This document shows, piece by piece, positions 49,791 to 59,458 of a DNA stretch of 64,000 nucleotides. How positions within the stretch are numbered: position 1 is the stretch's first letter; each line of letters starts with the position of its first letter. Below the pieces are notes generated by a model that was not told where the DNA came from, did not search any database, and worked only from the letters and a program-made list of their open reading frames with translations. The DNA lies in assembly GCF_009498275.1 (NCBI RefSeq), contig NZ_CP045643.1:4154001-4218000 (forward strand), written 5' to 3'. The stretch is from Streptomyces fagopyri (GTDB lineage: Bacteria; Actinomycetota; Actinomycetes; Streptomycetales; Streptomycetaceae). Both the position numbers and the translations under genes were made by a program.

Positions 49791-49830
49791 CTGTGCGGCT
49801 GTGCGGCTGTGCGGCTGTGCGGCTGTGCGG
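49791..49830. repeat. Octamer microsatellite CTGTGCGG, five tandem copies
   Basis: Five perfect tandem copies of CTGTGCGG (49791-49830), with a partial sixth, lie between the hairpin at 49745-49784 and the lysS stop at 49841. It is outside all genes. The unit is not a multiple of three, and the array sits 10 bp from a stop codon. Confidence 0.8.
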
Positions 49831-49840
49831 CTGTGCGCGG

Positions 49841-51583
49841 TTACGCGCCGAGCAGCTTGCGCACCCGCTCCTGGCCGACCGCGAGCAGCAGCGTGGGCAG
49901 CCGCGGCCCGGTGTCACGCCCGACGAGCAGGTGGTAGAGCAGCGCGAAGAACGTGCGCTGGGCGACCTTGATCTCCGGCGGGAGCTCCTTGGCGGTGGCG
50001 TCGGACGGGAAGCCGGCCTGGACCTTGGGGACGCCGTAGACGAGATGGGTCAGACCGTCCAGGGACCAGTTCTTGTCCAGGCCGTCCAGGAGCAGCCGCA
50101 GCGACTCGCGGCCCTGGTCGTCGAGGGACGCGAGCAGTTCGGCGTCGGGCTCGCCGCGCACGACGGTGCGCTCCTCCGCCGCGACCTGGGTGTTGATCCA
50201 GGTCTCGGCCTTGTCGAGCCGGGGGCGGACCTCGTCGAGCGAACCGAGCGGGTGCTCCGGGTCGAGCTCGCTCAGGATGCGCAGGGTCTGGTCCTCGGCG
50301 CCCGCGGTGATGTCGGCGACGGAGGCGAGCGTGCGGTACGCCATCGGCCGGGGGGTCCTGGGCAGTTCCCCCGCGGCGGTGCCCACCGCGCGCGCGTACG
50401 CGGCGGCGTCGGCGGGCAGCACGGACTCCTCGGCGACCTTGCCCGCGAGCTTGTCCCACTCGTCGTAGAGCCGCTGGATCTCCTGGTCGAAGGCGATCTT
50501 GAACGACTGGTTGGGGCGGCGGCGGGCGTACAGCCAGCGCAGCAGCTGCGGCTCCATGATCTGGAGGGCGTCCGCCGCGGTGGGGACGCCGCCCTTGCTG
50601 CTGGACATCTTGGCCATCCCGCTGATGCCGACGAAGGCGTACATCGGTCCGATGGGCTGCTCGCCGCCGAAGATCCCGACGATCTGGCCGCCGACCTGGA
50701 AGGAGGACCCCGGGGACGAGTGGTCGACACCGCTCGGCTCGAAGATCACACCCTCGTGGGCCCAGCGCATCGGCCAGTCGACCTTCCAGACCAGCTTGCC
50801 GCGGTTGAACTCGCTGAGCCGGACGGTCTCGGAGAAGCCGCAGGCCGAGCACGTGTACGTCAGCTCGGTCGTCTCGTCGTCGTAGGCCGTGACGGTGGTG
50901 AGGTCCTTCTCGCACCGGCCGCAGTAGGGCTTGTACGGGAAGTACCCCGCGGTGGAGCTGCCGTCGTCCTCGGCGGCGGCACCCGATCCCTCGGCGGCCT
51001 CCAGCTCGGCCTCGTCGACCGGCTTCTGGCCCTGCTGCTTCTTGGCCGGGGCCTTCTTGGTGCGGTACTGGTCGAGGATCGCGTCGATGTCCCCGCGGTG
51101 CCTCATCGCGAACAGGACCTGCTCGCGGTAGGCGCCGGAGGTGTACTGCTCCGTCTGGCTGATCGGGTCGTACTCGACGCCGAGCTCGGCCAGCGCCCCG
51201 GTCATCGCGGCCTTGAAGTGCTCGGCCCAGTTCGGGTACGCCGAGCCCTTCGGGGCCGGGACGGAGGTCAGCGGCTTGCCGATGTGCTCGGCCCACGACT
51301 CGTCGATGCCCGCGATGCCCGCCGGCACCTTGCGGTAACGGTCGTAGTCGTCCCACGAGATCAGGTGACGCACGGTGAGGCCACGGCGCCGGATCTCGTC
51401 GGCGACCAGGTGCGGGGTCATCACCTCGCGCAGGTTGCCGAGGTGGATGGGGCCCGAGGGGGAGAGTCCGGACGCGACGACGACCGGTTTGCCCGGGGCA
51501 CGACGCTCCGACTCGGCGATGACCTCGTCCGCGAAACGGGAGACCCAGTCGGTGGTCTCGGTGCTCTGGGCCACGATCGGCAC
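49841..51583 (-). CDS. lysS: Lysyl-tRNA synthetase, class I
   Basis: A 580-aa class I LysRS, the archaeal/actinobacterial type unrelated to class II LysU. HIGH-like HLGN begins at H47 (SGPIHLGNLREVM), and the KMSKS loop is KMSSS at K325. A zinc-ribbon-like insert with CGRCEKDL and TCSACGFS supplies four Cys. I choose the GTG at 51583 (VPIVAQSTETTDW) because the resulting 580 residues match the S. coelicolor protein as I recall it; a GTG at 51574 is an alternative. It is divergent from argS, with 192 bp between them. Confidence 0.95.
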   Translation of the reverse strand: MPIVAQSTETTDWVSRFADEVIAESERRAPGKPVVVASGLSPSGPIHLGNLREVMTPHLVADEIRRRGLTVRHLISWDDYDRYRKVPAGIAGIDESWAEHIGKPLTSVPAPKGSAYPNWAEHFKAAMTGALAELGVEYDPISQTEQYTSGAYREQVLFAMRHRGDIDAILDQYRTKKAPAKKQQGQKPVDEAELEAAEGSGAAAEDDGSSTAGYFPYKPYCGRCEKDLTTVTAYDDETTELTYTCSACGFSETVRLSEFNRGKLVWKVDWPMRWAHEGVIFEPSGVDHSSPGSSFQVGGQIVGIFGGEQPIGPMYAFVGISGMAKMSSSKGGVPTAADALQIMEPQLLRWLYARRRPNQSFKIAFDQEIQRLYDEWDKLAGKVAEESVLPADAAAYARAVGTAAGELPRTPRPMAYRTLASVADITAGAEDQTLRILSELDPEHPLGSLDEVRPRLDKAETWINTQVAAEERTVVRGEPDAELLASLDDQGRESLRLLLDGLDKNWSLDGLTHLVYGVPKVQAGFPSDATAKELPPEIKVAQRTFFALLYHLLVGRDTGPRLPTLLLAVGQERVRKLLGA

Positions 51584-51775
51584 GTCCTTCTTTCCGAATA
51601 CGCCAGTACGGCTGACCGGACCATTCTCCCAGCTGCGACCGCAACCACGAAAACGGCTTTTCAGTGCCCTCTCGCCACCCGGCCCGGCCGGGCCGTCGCA
51701 GCGAATTCCGCTTGCTCCCCCATGGGATACTGACCGGGTCCGTCTGAATTCCTCGAGGAGAACGGCATCCACCCC

Positions 51776-53545
51776 ATGGCCTCGGTCACGTCCCTCACCG
51801 CTTCCGTCCACCAGCGCCTCGCGGACGCCCTCACGGCAGCCCTGCCGGAGGCCGGTTCCGCGGACCCGCTGCTGCGACGAAGCGACCGGGCCGACTTCCA
51901 GGCCAACGGGATCCTGGCGCTCGCGAAGAAGGCGAAGGCGAACCCGAGAGAGCTGGCGACGCAGGTCGTGGCGCGGGTCGAGTCGGGTGAAGTGATCAAG
52001 GACATCGAGGTCTCCGGGCCCGGCTTCCTGAACATCACGATCACCGACCGGGCGATCACCGAGAACCTGGCGGCGCGGTACGCGGACAGCGACCGCCTCG
52101 GCGTGCCGTTCGCCGAGCACCCGGGCACGACGGTGATCGACTACGCGCAGCCGAACGTGGCGAAGGAGATGCACGTCGGTCATCTGCGGTCCGCGGTGAT
52201 CGGTGACGCGGTGACGCAAATCCTCGAGTTCACCGGCGAGTCGGTCGTGCGCCGGCACCACATCGGCGACTGGGGCACCCAGTTCGGCATGCTCATCCAG
52301 TATCTGATCGAGCACCCGCACGAGCTGGACCACAAGGGCGGCCAGGTCTCCGGCGAGGAGGCCATGTCGAACCTGAACCGGCTCTACAAGGCGGCCCGGA
52401 CGGTCTTCGACTCCGACGAGGAGTTCAAGACGCGGGCCCGGCGCCGGGTGGTGGACCTCCAGGCGGGCGAGCCCGAGACGCTGGCCATGTGGCAGAAGTT
52501 CGTGGACGAGTCGAAGATCTACTTCTACTCGGTCTTCGAGAAGCTGGACATGGAGATCGCCGACGCCGACGTGGTGGGCGAGTCCGGCTACAACGAGATG
52601 CTGGACGAGACGTGCCGCCTCCTGGAGGAGTCGGGCGTCGCGGTCCGCTCCGAAGGGGCGCTCTGCGTGTTCTTCGACGACGTGAAGGGCCCCGACGGCA
52701 ACCCGGTCCCGCTGATCGTGAAGAAGTCGGACGGCGGATACGGCTACGCGGCCACCGACCTGTCCGCGATCCGCGACCGTGTCTTCAACCTGAAGGCCGA
52801 CAGCCTGATCTACGTCGTGGACGCCCGGCAGTCCCTGCACTTCAAGATGGTCTTCGAGACCGCGCGCAGGGCCGGCTGGCTGAGCGACGACGTGAAGGCC
52901 CACCAGCTGGCCTTCGGCACGGTGCTGGGCAAGGACGGCAAGCCGTTCAAGACCCGTGAGGGCGAGACGGTCCGGCTGGTCGACCTGCTGGACGAGGCGA
53001 TCGACCGGGCGACGGCCGTCGTGCGGGAGAAGGCCGAGAAGGTGGACCTGAGCGAGCGCGAGATCGAGGAGAACGGCCGGTACGTCGGCATCGGCGCCGT
53101 GAAGTACGCGGACCTCTCCACCTCCGCCGTGCGGGACTACAAGTTCGACCTGGACCAGATGGTCTCCCTGAACGGCGACACGTCCGTGTACCTCCAGTAC
53201 GCGTACGCCCGTATCCGGTCGATCTTCGGCAAGGCCGGCGACCGTACGCCGCTGGCCCACCCGGAGCTCGAACTGGCCCCGACGGAGCGGGCGCTCGGCC
53301 TGCACCTGGACCGGTTCGGCGAGACTCTGGACGAGGTCGCCGCCGAGTACGCCCCGCACAAGCTCGCGGCGTACCTGTACCAACTGGCCTCGCTCTTCAC
53401 GACGTTCTACGACCAGTGCCCGGTCATCAAGCCGGCCCCGGCGCAGGAGGTCGCGGAGAACCGCCTGTTCCTCTGCGACCTGACGGCCCGCACGCTCCAC
53501 CAGGGCATGGCCCTGCTGGGCATCAGGACGCCCGAGCGCCTCTGA
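51776..53545 (+). CDS. argS: Arginyl-tRNA synthetase
   Basis: A 589-aa class I ArgRS. It attaches arginine to tRNA(Arg). The N-terminal Add1 tRNA-binding domain (about 1-105) precedes the catalytic core with HVGH (133-136, [14 protein letters not shown]). The KMSKS position holds the degenerate KPFKTREG seen in many ArgRS. The C-terminal anticodon-binding domain ends with the DALR pattern ([16 protein letters not shown]). A GATACT box about 50 bp upstream may be its minus-10. The start follows a CGAGGAG site. Confidence 0.95.
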   Translation: MASVTSLTASVHQRLADALTAALPEAGSADPLLRRSDRADFQANGILALAKKAKANPRELATQVVARVESGEVIKDIEVSGPGFLNITITDRAITENLAARYADSDRLGVPFAEHPGTTVIDYAQPNVAKEMHVGHLRSAVIGDAVTQILEFTGESVVRRHHIGDWGTQFGMLIQYLIEHPHELDHKGGQVSGEEAMSNLNRLYKAARTVFDSDEEFKTRARRRVVDLQAGEPETLAMWQKFVDESKIYFYSVFEKLDMEIADADVVGESGYNEMLDETCRLLEESGVAVRSEGALCVFFDDVKGPDGNPVPLIVKKSDGGYGYAATDLSAIRDRVFNLKADSLIYVVDARQSLHFKMVFETARRAGWLSDDVKAHQLAFGTVLGKDGKPFKTREGETVRLVDLLDEAIDRATAVVREKAEKVDLSEREIEENGRYVGIGAVKYADLSTSAVRDYKFDLDQMVSLNGDTSVYLQYAYARIRSIFGKAGDRTPLAHPELELAPTERALGLHLDRFGETLDEVAAEYAPHKLAAYLYQLASLFTTFYDQCPVIKPAPAQEVAENRLFLCDLTARTLHQGMALLGIRTPERL

Positions 53546-53577
53546 CCGCGGGGGTCCGCGCACGGACCGGCCGGCAT

Positions 53578-53613
53578 CGCCCCGCGCCCCGGGACCACCC
53601 GGGGCGCGGGGCG
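53578..53613 (+). terminator. Terminator hairpin after argS
   Basis: CGCCCCGCGCCCCGGG (53578-53593) pairs perfectly with CCCGGGGCGCGGGGCG (53598-53613) around a 4-nt loop, 32 bp after the argS stop. The following bases to 53822 contain an open frame in phase with the DUF4253 gene but no credible start. Confidence 0.8.
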
Positions 53614-53822
53614 CTCTCACGTCCGGCGGCGGTCGCCCCGAAGCCGCCCGCACGGAACCCGACTTCGGCGAAGGGGCCGCGATCCGGGTCCTGGACGACG
53701 ACAACCCCGAAGGCGGCCCCGTACCGCGGGCCGGGCCCACCGCACGGGCGGCGTGCACCGCCGTGGGACGCCGACCGGGGGCCCGCCCCGCGTTGTCAGT
53801 GGCGGCCCCTACAGTCACCGGC

Positions 53823-54737
53823 ATGGCGACACTTCCGAACCCGCTGCCGAAGCTGGCGGCCGACCCGAGCGGGCACACGCTCGGGCTTGAACTCCCGGCC
53901 GGGAGACTGATCGACGCTGTGGGTACCTCCCACGCCCTTGGGTCGATGGGCGACGGCGACGGCCCGGGGCACGAGCCGTTGCTGTGGCACGCCGACGGAC
54001 CGGCGGCCCCCGGGGGCTGGGCGGCGCTGGAGCCCGCGCGGCGGACGTCCGGACTGCTCCCCCTCCTGATCGACGTGGGCGGCGGTCAGGGCGGCCCGGA
54101 GGACTGGGAGTTGCTGCCGGGCGAGGTGTCCTATCCCGGGGACCACGACGCCGAGGAGGTGCTCGCGGAGTTCTGGGACGAGTACGCGGCGGACGAACTC
54201 GGCGCCGACGAGGACCATCCCGGCATGAGGACCGTCGTCGAGGTCTTCGGCGAGCAGGGGACCTACGAGGAGACGGTCGCGCCGTTCGGCCCCGCCTGGC
54301 CCGGTCTCGCGCCCGCCACGGAACACGGCGCCGACCCCGAGGCGTGCGCCGCCGAGATCGCCGGTTCCCTGACGGACGGCGGCTCGTGGCTGAAGGAGCC
54401 GCGCCTCGCCCTGGTCCCGGCCCGCCGCAGCGCGGACATCCCGGCGGCGATCGGCTGGTCCGGTCCGCTCAACCACGAGGGCGACGTGGCCCGTCTGTGC
54501 GCGGTGCTGCGCTCCTGGGAGGACCGCTTCGGCATACGGGTCGTGGCCCTCGCCTTCGACCGCCTCATCCTGTCGGTGGCCGCGCCGCCCACGACCCGGG
54601 ACGCGGCCGAGGCGGTCGCCGCCGAGCACTTCGCGTTCTGCCCGGACAACATCACCCAGGGCCACCACGAGGCGCTGCGCGCGTACGCGGAGCATGAGGT
54701 GCTCGGCCGCCGGATGTGGTCCTTCTGGTGGGACTGA
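53823..54737 (+). CDS. DUF4253 domain protein
   Basis: A 304-aa soluble protein. The C-terminal third carries the DUF4253 pattern: VARLCAVLRSWEDRFGIRVV, then LAFDRLILSVAAPP, AVAAEHFAFCPDNITQGH and the very conserved ending HEVLGRRMWSFWWD. The N-terminal part has Trp-rich loops (DVGGGQGGPEDWELLPGEVS). Such proteins recur as single or repeated genes in Streptomyces, sometimes among toxin-immunity sets. Nothing here assigns a role. The start at 53823 gives the usual MATLPNPLPKLA; upstream codons in frame have only a GTG at 53763. Confidence 0.82.
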   Translation: MATLPNPLPKLAADPSGHTLGLELPAGRLIDAVGTSHALGSMGDGDGPGHEPLLWHADGPAAPGGWAALEPARRTSGLLPLLIDVGGGQGGPEDWELLPGEVSYPGDHDAEEVLAEFWDEYAADELGADEDHPGMRTVVEVFGEQGTYEETVAPFGPAWPGLAPATEHGADPEACAAEIAGSLTDGGSWLKEPRLALVPARRSADIPAAIGWSGPLNHEGDVARLCAVLRSWEDRFGIRVVALAFDRLILSVAAPPTTRDAAEAVAAEHFAFCPDNITQGHHEALRAYAEHEVLGRRMWSFWWD

Positions 54738-54800
54738 GCCCCCTCCCGCACCTCCTTCGGCACGCCCCTCGGCCCCGGCCCCTCCCGGGACGGGACGCGG

Positions 54801-54818
54801 CTGAGGCCGAAGCCTCAG
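54801..54818. terminator. Small hairpin between convergent genes
   Basis: CTGAGGC (54801-54807) and GCCTCAG (54812-54818) form a 7-bp stem with a CGAA tetraloop. It lies in the 131 bp between the DUF4253 gene and the convergent methyltransferase gene. Confidence 0.4.
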
Positions 54819-54868
54819 GGGCGCGACGGGGCGACGGGGCGAGACTCGGCCCGCCGCCCCGCCGGCGT

Positions 54869-55771
54869 TCACCGCTTGACGGCGGTCGCCCCGTAGACGT
54901 TGATGTCGGCGTCCGTGACGTCGTTGATGTCGCGGTAGCGGACCTTCTCGATGTCGTCGATGGTCGCGAGGTACGCGGGGTCGGCCGACTCCGGAGCGGG
55001 CGCCGCCCCGTCGGGCCGCCAGCGGTGCACGGGAACGACACCCGGCTCGTCCAGTTCGAGCCCGTTCTCCGTGAAGAACCGCTCGACCTCGGCCTTGGAA
55101 CGCAGCACGAACGTGAACCCCCGCTCGGTGTACGTCCGCTGCACCGCCCGGACGTTCTCGGGGTTCAGGTCCTCGGTGAGATGGCTGAGCACCACCCGGC
55201 TCCCGGACGGCAGCGCCTTCACCAGGTCACGCACGATCGGATACGCCTCGTCGTCCTCGATGAAGTGCAGGATCGCCACCAGCACGAGCGCGACCGGCTG
55301 ATCGAAGTCGAGGGTCTTCGCGGCCTCCTGGAGTATCTGCGCGGGCTGCTTGAGGTCCGCGTCGATGTAGTCGGTCACCCCCTCCGGCCCGCTGGTGAGC
55401 AGTGCCCGCGCGTGGGCGAGGACCACCGGGTCGTTGTCGACGTACACCACCCGGGACGCGGGGGCGGTCCGCTGGGCGATCTGGTGCACGTTCTCCTGCG
55501 TCGGCAGCCCCGTACCTATGTCCAGGTACTGGTGGACGCCGTCCTCCCGGGTCAGCGTGGTCACCGCACGCCGCAGGAAGTCCCGGTTGTGCCGGACGTC
55601 GAGGTATCCGCGCGGGTTGGCCGCGAGCGCCGCGGCGGCGGCGTTCCGGTCGACGGGGTAGTTGTCCTTGCCCCCGAGGAAGACGTCGTAGACGCGTGCC
55701 GGGTGCGCCTTGGTGGTGTCGATCCTCCTTCTCAGCTCGGCGGGGTCCTGGCTGAGAGCATCACCGGGCAT
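54869..55771 (-). CDS. SAM-dependent methyltransferase of the PF04672 family
   Basis: A 300-aa protein. The family signature ARVYDVFLGGKDNYPVDR lies at about residues 25-42, then the SAM loop LDIGTGLPTQENVH, the acidic strand RVVYVDNDPVVLAHA and the LLLVAILHFI-like VALVLVAILHFIEDDE. This large Streptomyces family (often many copies per genome) has no assigned substrate that I know. The start at 55771 is a clear ATG. The 91-bp upstream region contains an AT-rich stretch, the probable promoter. Confidence 0.85.
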   Translation of the reverse strand: MPGDALSQDPAELRRRIDTTKAHPARVYDVFLGGKDNYPVDRNAAAAALAANPRGYLDVRHNRDFLRRAVTTLTREDGVHQYLDIGTGLPTQENVHQIAQRTAPASRVVYVDNDPVVLAHARALLTSGPEGVTDYIDADLKQPAQILQEAAKTLDFDQPVALVLVAILHFIEDDEAYPIVRDLVKALPSGSRVVLSHLTEDLNPENVRAVQRTYTERGFTFVLRSKAEVERFFTENGLELDEPGVVPVHRWRPDGAAPAPESADPAYLATIDDIEKVRYRDINDVTDADINVYGATAVKR

Positions 55772-55862
55772 AAAGCCTCTCCCTGGAGAGTCGCGTTATC
55801 AAACGAGCAACAACCTAACTCCTGGGGCGACTTGATCGTGCCCGGCCCGGCGGCACCGGCCC

Positions 55863-57332
55863 CTACCCGGGGGGAGCCGCCGGCTGCCACTCGCTTCCGC
55901 CCAGCGGATAGTCGTACGCGGGACGTCCCACGCTCCCGCTCGTCCGGAACGGCTTCCCCCGGTCGTCGACCCGCACCGTGCCGCTCTTCGACCCGCTGGA
56001 CCAGTCCAGTTCCAGGTACCAAGTCACGTCGTGCGCCTGGGCATCCGCGAAGACGTAGAACACCTCGGGGTCCGACTCACTGACCTTGTAGGGGAAGTCC
56101 CGCTGCCCGGCCTCGGGCGCGGTCACGGGCCGCCCCGCGTCCAGGTCCACGGTGAACGACCTGGTCTCCACGCCGCCGCCGCAGCCGACGCCCATCGCGT
56201 AGTCGTTCCAGGCGAGCGGCGCGTTCTTCTCCAGCACCCGCACGTGCAGGCCCTCGACGACGACGGTGGCCTTCCCGGTGCCCTGCACGGTCAGCGCGAG
56301 CATCTGCCGCCCACCGGCGACCCCGCCGAGCGCGGCGACCCACCGCCGGGCGTCCGCCTCGTTCGGCGGCGGCGGCATCTCCGCGATCCTCCGGTTCACC
56401 AGGTAGTGCTGGTCGCACGGGCCGTCCCACTTGTACGGGTCGACGACGACGGCCGGTGCGGCGGCACCGTCCCCGGCGGGTCCGTCCCCGGTGGCTCCGT
56501 CCTCGCCGGCATCCTTCCCGCCGGCCGCGTGCCGGTCCACCGCCCCGCCGGCCGACGAGGCGGACGCCCCGGGTCCGCCCGCACGCGAGGCGGACGGCGA
56601 CGCCGATCCCCGACGCGCGCCGGTCGGCGTGCTGTCGGCACGCGGGCGCGCGCCGGGCGGCACACCGACAGCCGCGGCGTGCCCCTTGGCATCGTCGTCC
56701 CTCCCGCCGGACCCGAGGTGCACGACGAGCGCGGTGGAGGCGACCGCGGCCACCACGACGGCACCGGCGGCGGCCAGTGCCACGGCCCGTCGCTTCCGCC
56801 GCACCGGCCCCCGGGTCACAGCCTCCGGACCGGCCCGCCGACCCTTCCCCCGCCCGGATTCCGGCAGCGCGCCCGGCCCGGCCTCCCCGGCGACGTCCCG
56901 CACGGCGGAGGCCGGGCCGGACACGGCGCCGCCCGCGTCCCCGTCGTCCCCGTCCCCAGCCCCGTCCGCGCCCCCGTGCCCAGGCCCGTACTCGTCCCCG
57001 TCCTCGTACTCGTCCCCGTCCTCGTCCGCGTCGGCCGCCGCTCCCGGCAGGGCCCCCGCGGCCGCGCCCCGCCGCCCCCGCAGCACGTCCGCGAGGACCC
57101 ACCGCCGGTGAAGCTCCACCAGCTCGTCCGGAGTCGCCCGGCACGCCCGCGCGAGCCGCTCCACCGGCGCGTAGTCCGTCGGTACGGCGTCCCCGTTGAC
57201 GTACCGGTGCAGCGTGGACGTACTCACGTGCAGCCGCTTGGCGAGCGCCGCGTAGCTGAGCCCGGACCGCTCCTTCAGCTCCCGAAGCAGTCCCGCGAAC
57301 TCGTCCCCGGCCACCGTTCCGTCCTCCCCCAC
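55863..57332 (-). CDS. Membrane-spanning XRE-family protein with external domain
   Basis: A 489-aa protein. The N-terminal helix-turn-helix (about 13-65) has SYAALAKRLHVSTSTLHRYV and RLARACRATPDELVELHRRW. An acidic linker follows (about 100-140, DEDGDEYEDGDEYG), then a basic stop-transfer and one membrane helix (RKRRAVALAAAGAVVVAAVAS, about 180-205), an Ala/Gly/Ser-rich spacer, and an external domain of about 180 residues starting PYKWDGPCDQHYLVN. The layout recalls RodZ-like or membrane-bound regulators. The GTG start gives MGEDGTVAGDEF. Ligand unknown. Confidence 0.8.
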   Translation of the reverse strand: MGEDGTVAGDEFAGLLRELKERSGLSYAALAKRLHVSTSTLHRYVNGDAVPTDYAPVERLARACRATPDELVELHRRWVLADVLRGRRGAAAGALPGAAADADEDGDEYEDGDEYGPGHGGADGAGDGDDGDAGGAVSGPASAVRDVAGEAGPGALPESGRGKGRRAGPEAVTRGPVRRKRRAVALAAAGAVVVAAVASTALVVHLGSGGRDDDAKGHAAAVGVPPGARPRADSTPTGARRGSASPSASRAGGPGASASSAGGAVDRHAAGGKDAGEDGATGDGPAGDGAAAPAVVVDPYKWDGPCDQHYLVNRRIAEMPPPPNEADARRWVAALGGVAGGRQMLALTVQGTGKATVVVEGLHVRVLEKNAPLAWNDYAMGVGCGGGVETRSFTVDLDAGRPVTAPEAGQRDFPYKVSESDPEVFYVFADAQAHDVTWYLELDWSSGSKSGTVRVDDRGKPFRTSGSVGRPAYDYPLGGSEWQPAAPPG

Positions 57333-57524
57333 GTCCCGGGCCGCATTCCAGGGGAAAGGCGTTTCCCCAGGTCAGACCCCTCATGACCGTTCCGGTGTCC
57401 CGTATCCCCCGGCAACTGTGGCGGCCGGGACGGATCACCCCACAAGCTGTGGTCATCCAAGCACGCCGCTCGGCTCGACCGGCCGAGCGGCCCGTCCGGT
57501 CCGACACCCACAGGGGGATCACCC

Positions 57525-58235
57525 ATGTCCGCACGCACCGTCCGCACCCGCCTGCTCGCCGCCTCGACGGTCGCGCTCGCCGCGCTCGCCCTCACGGCGT
57601 GCGACAACGGGAAGGGCGTACGGGACGAGGGCCCGTCGGCCTCGTCGGAGTCCTCGGCCGAGCCGGGCGGATCGACCAAGGCGAAGCCGGCGGGCGACAA
57701 CGGCACCACGGCGGGAGGCTCCGCGGGAGGTACGGCCGCCACCCCGACGAAGGGCTCCACGAACGGTTCCTCCGGCAAGGCGGGGGACGGCAAGTCCGCG
57801 GGAGGCGGCACGGGCACGGGCAGCAGCCGCAACGCCGCCTGCGACGGCGCCGACACCAGGACCACCGCGACCGAGGTCTCCCGCCCCCTCAACCACCTGC
57901 TCCTGACCGTCACCAACACCGGCTCGAAGAACTGCGACCTGACCGGCTACCCGATCGCCCGCTTCGGCGAGGCCCAGTCCGTGCCCCCGGTCGCCGAGGA
58001 GACCCACCCGCAGGCGGTCGTCACCCTCGCCCCGGGCGAGTCCGGCTACGCGGGTGTCCTCCTGTCGGCCGGTGACGGCAGCGGCGGCAACGGCTACACG
58101 GCGAAGACCCTGGTGATCGGCTTCGCCAAGGGCGCCACCTCGACCCCCGCCCTCCCCGCGAAGGGCGTGCACGTCGACGACAGGCTCACGGTGACGTACT
58201 GGCAGCAGAGCCTGGACGACGCGCTGTCCTACTGA
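57525..58235 (+). CDS. DUF4232 lipoprotein
   Basis: A 236-aa lipoprotein. The lipobox is LTAC (C26). A Gly/Ser/Thr-rich linker (about 30-100) is followed by the DUF4232 domain, beginning NAACDGADTRTTATE and containing LLLTVTNTGSKNCDLTGYPI, where the two Cys likely pair, and ending LTVTYWQQSLDDALSY. It faces outside. Function unknown. The gene ends 31 bp before the convergent hemB end. Confidence 0.85.
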   Translation: MSARTVRTRLLAASTVALAALALTACDNGKGVRDEGPSASSESSAEPGGSTKAKPAGDNGTTAGGSAGGTAATPTKGSTNGSSGKAGDGKSAGGGTGTGSSRNAACDGADTRTTATEVSRPLNHLLLTVTNTGSKNCDLTGYPIARFGEAQSVPPVAEETHPQAVVTLAPGESGYAGVLLSAGDGSGGNGYTAKTLVIGFAKGATSTPALPAKGVHVDDRLTVTYWQQSLDDALSY

Positions 58236-58266
58236 GGCGCCCCGAGGCCGCCCGCGGGCCGGCCGG

Positions 58267-59259
58267 CTAGCGCAGCGTCCGGGCGACCTCGGTCGCCCAG
58301 TAGGTGAGGATGTTCCGCGCCCCGGCCCGCTTGATGCCGGTCAGCGACTCCAGGATCGCCTTGTCCCGGTCGATCCAGCCCTTCTCCGCCGCCGCCTCGA
58401 TCATCGAGTACTCGCCGGAGATCTGGTACGCGACCACCGGCACGTCCACCTCGTCGGCGACCCGCGCGAGGACGTCCAGGTAGGGTCCGGCCGGCTTCAC
58501 CATCACCATGTCGGCGCCCTCCTCCAGGTCGAGGGCGAGCTCCCGCAGGGACTCCCGGACGTTCGCGGGATCCTGCTGGTACGTCTTGCGGTCGCCCTTG
58601 AGCGAGGAGCCGACGGCCTCCCGGAAGGGCCCGTAGAAGGCCGAGGAGTACTTGACGGTGTAGGCGAGGACGGCGACGTCCTCACGGCCGATCTGGTCCA
58701 GGGCGTCACGGACGACACCGATCTGCCCGTCCATCATCCCGCTGGGGCCCACCACATGGGCCCCGGCGTCGGCCTGGACCTGGGCCATCTCGGCGTAGCG
58801 CTCCAGGGTCGCGTCGTTGTCGACGCGCCCTTCCGCGTCGAGGACGCCGCAGTGCCCGTGGTCGGTGGTCTCGTCGAGACACAGGTCGGACATGACGAGG
58901 AGTTCGTCGCCGACCTCGGCGCGCACATCACGCAGGGCGACCTGAAGGATGCCGTCCGGGTCGGTGCCGGGCGTCCCCACGGCGTCCTTCTTCGAGTCCT
59001 CCGGCACCCCGAAGAGCATGATCCCCGAGATCCCGGCCTCCACCGCCTCCAGGGCGGCCTTCTTGAGGCTGTCCCGGGTGTGCTGCACGACACCGGGCAT
59101 CGCCGAGACGGGCACCGGCTCGCTCACGCCCTCCCGCACGAACGCGGGGAGGATGAAGTCGGCGGGGTGCAGCCGGGTCTCGGCGACCATGCGCCGCATC
59201 ACCGGCGTCGTACGCAGCCGCCGCGGCCGCGTACCGGGGAAGGATCCGTACTTCGTCAT
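58267..59259 (-). CDS. hemB: Delta-aminolevulinic acid dehydratase (porphobilinogen synthase)
   Basis: A 330-aa TIM-barrel enzyme that condenses two 5-aminolevulinate molecules to porphobilinogen. The Schiff-base Lys is K255 ([12 protein letters not shown]), and the second Lys lies in [13 protein letters not shown]. The metal loop reads [14 protein letters not shown] (C127, D129, C137), between the three-Cys zinc type and the Asp-type sites. It is the last gene of the hemA-C-D-B series, 323 bp after hemD; that gap holds repeats and hairpins. Confidence 0.95.
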   Translation of the reverse strand: MTKYGSFPGTRPRRLRTTPVMRRMVAETRLHPADFILPAFVREGVSEPVPVSAMPGVVQHTRDSLKKAALEAVEAGISGIMLFGVPEDSKKDAVGTPGTDPDGILQVALRDVRAEVGDELLVMSDLCLDETTDHGHCGVLDAEGRVDNDATLERYAEMAQVQADAGAHVVGPSGMMDGQIGVVRDALDQIGREDVAVLAYTVKYSSAFYGPFREAVGSSLKGDRKTYQQDPANVRESLRELALDLEEGADMVMVKPAGPYLDVLARVADEVDVPVVAYQISGEYSMIEAAAEKGWIDRDKAILESLTGIKRAGARNILTYWATEVARTLR

Positions 59260-59319
59260 CCCCCCACGCTACGCCCGCCGCCCCACCCCTTTTGCCGACA
59301 TCGTGCCGGTGCGCCCGCC

Positions 59320-59458
59320 GGGCCTGATGAGCGCAGGCGCGCATCTCCAGCCCGTCCGGCGTTTGAGGACGAGCCCTTCGGGCGAAGACCCGGGGCCTGA
59401 TGAGCGCAGGCGCGCATCTCCAGCCCGTCCGGCGTTTGAGGACGAGCCCTTCGGGCGA
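59320..59458. repeat. Tandem 66-bp dispersed-type repeat plus hairpins between hemD and hemB
   Basis: A 66-bp unit occurs at 59320-59385 and again, apparently without change, at 59393-59458, separated by 7 bp (period 73). It contains the word CCCGTCCGGCGTTTGAGGAC, which I recall as an abundant intergenic repeat in Streptomyces genomes. Just beyond, CCAGGGG/CCCCTGG (59468-59489) and CCGGGGC/GCCCCGG (59496-59512) form hairpins. The 323-bp interval (59260-59582) holds no gene, but transcription from hemD to hemB must cross it. Confidence 0.8.

Noticed and set aside
49791..49830. CRISPR array
   Set aside because: The units are directly adjacent 8-bp copies without spacers, so this is a microsatellite. 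No cas genes are present in the window.
53614..53822. An N-terminal extension or separate gene before the DUF4253 gene (EPDFGEGAAIRVLDDDNPEG in frame)
   Set aside because: The peptide looks protein-like, but there is no credible start codon or ribosome-binding site, and the ATG at 53823 gives the expected N-terminus. It may be a gene remnant.
49841..53878. A 1345-codon open frame on the minus strand running through argS into lysS
   Set aside because: The part opposite argS is antisense to a clear arginyl-tRNA synthetase and has no domain pattern. The frame merely stays open because of high GC; lysS itself starts at 51583.
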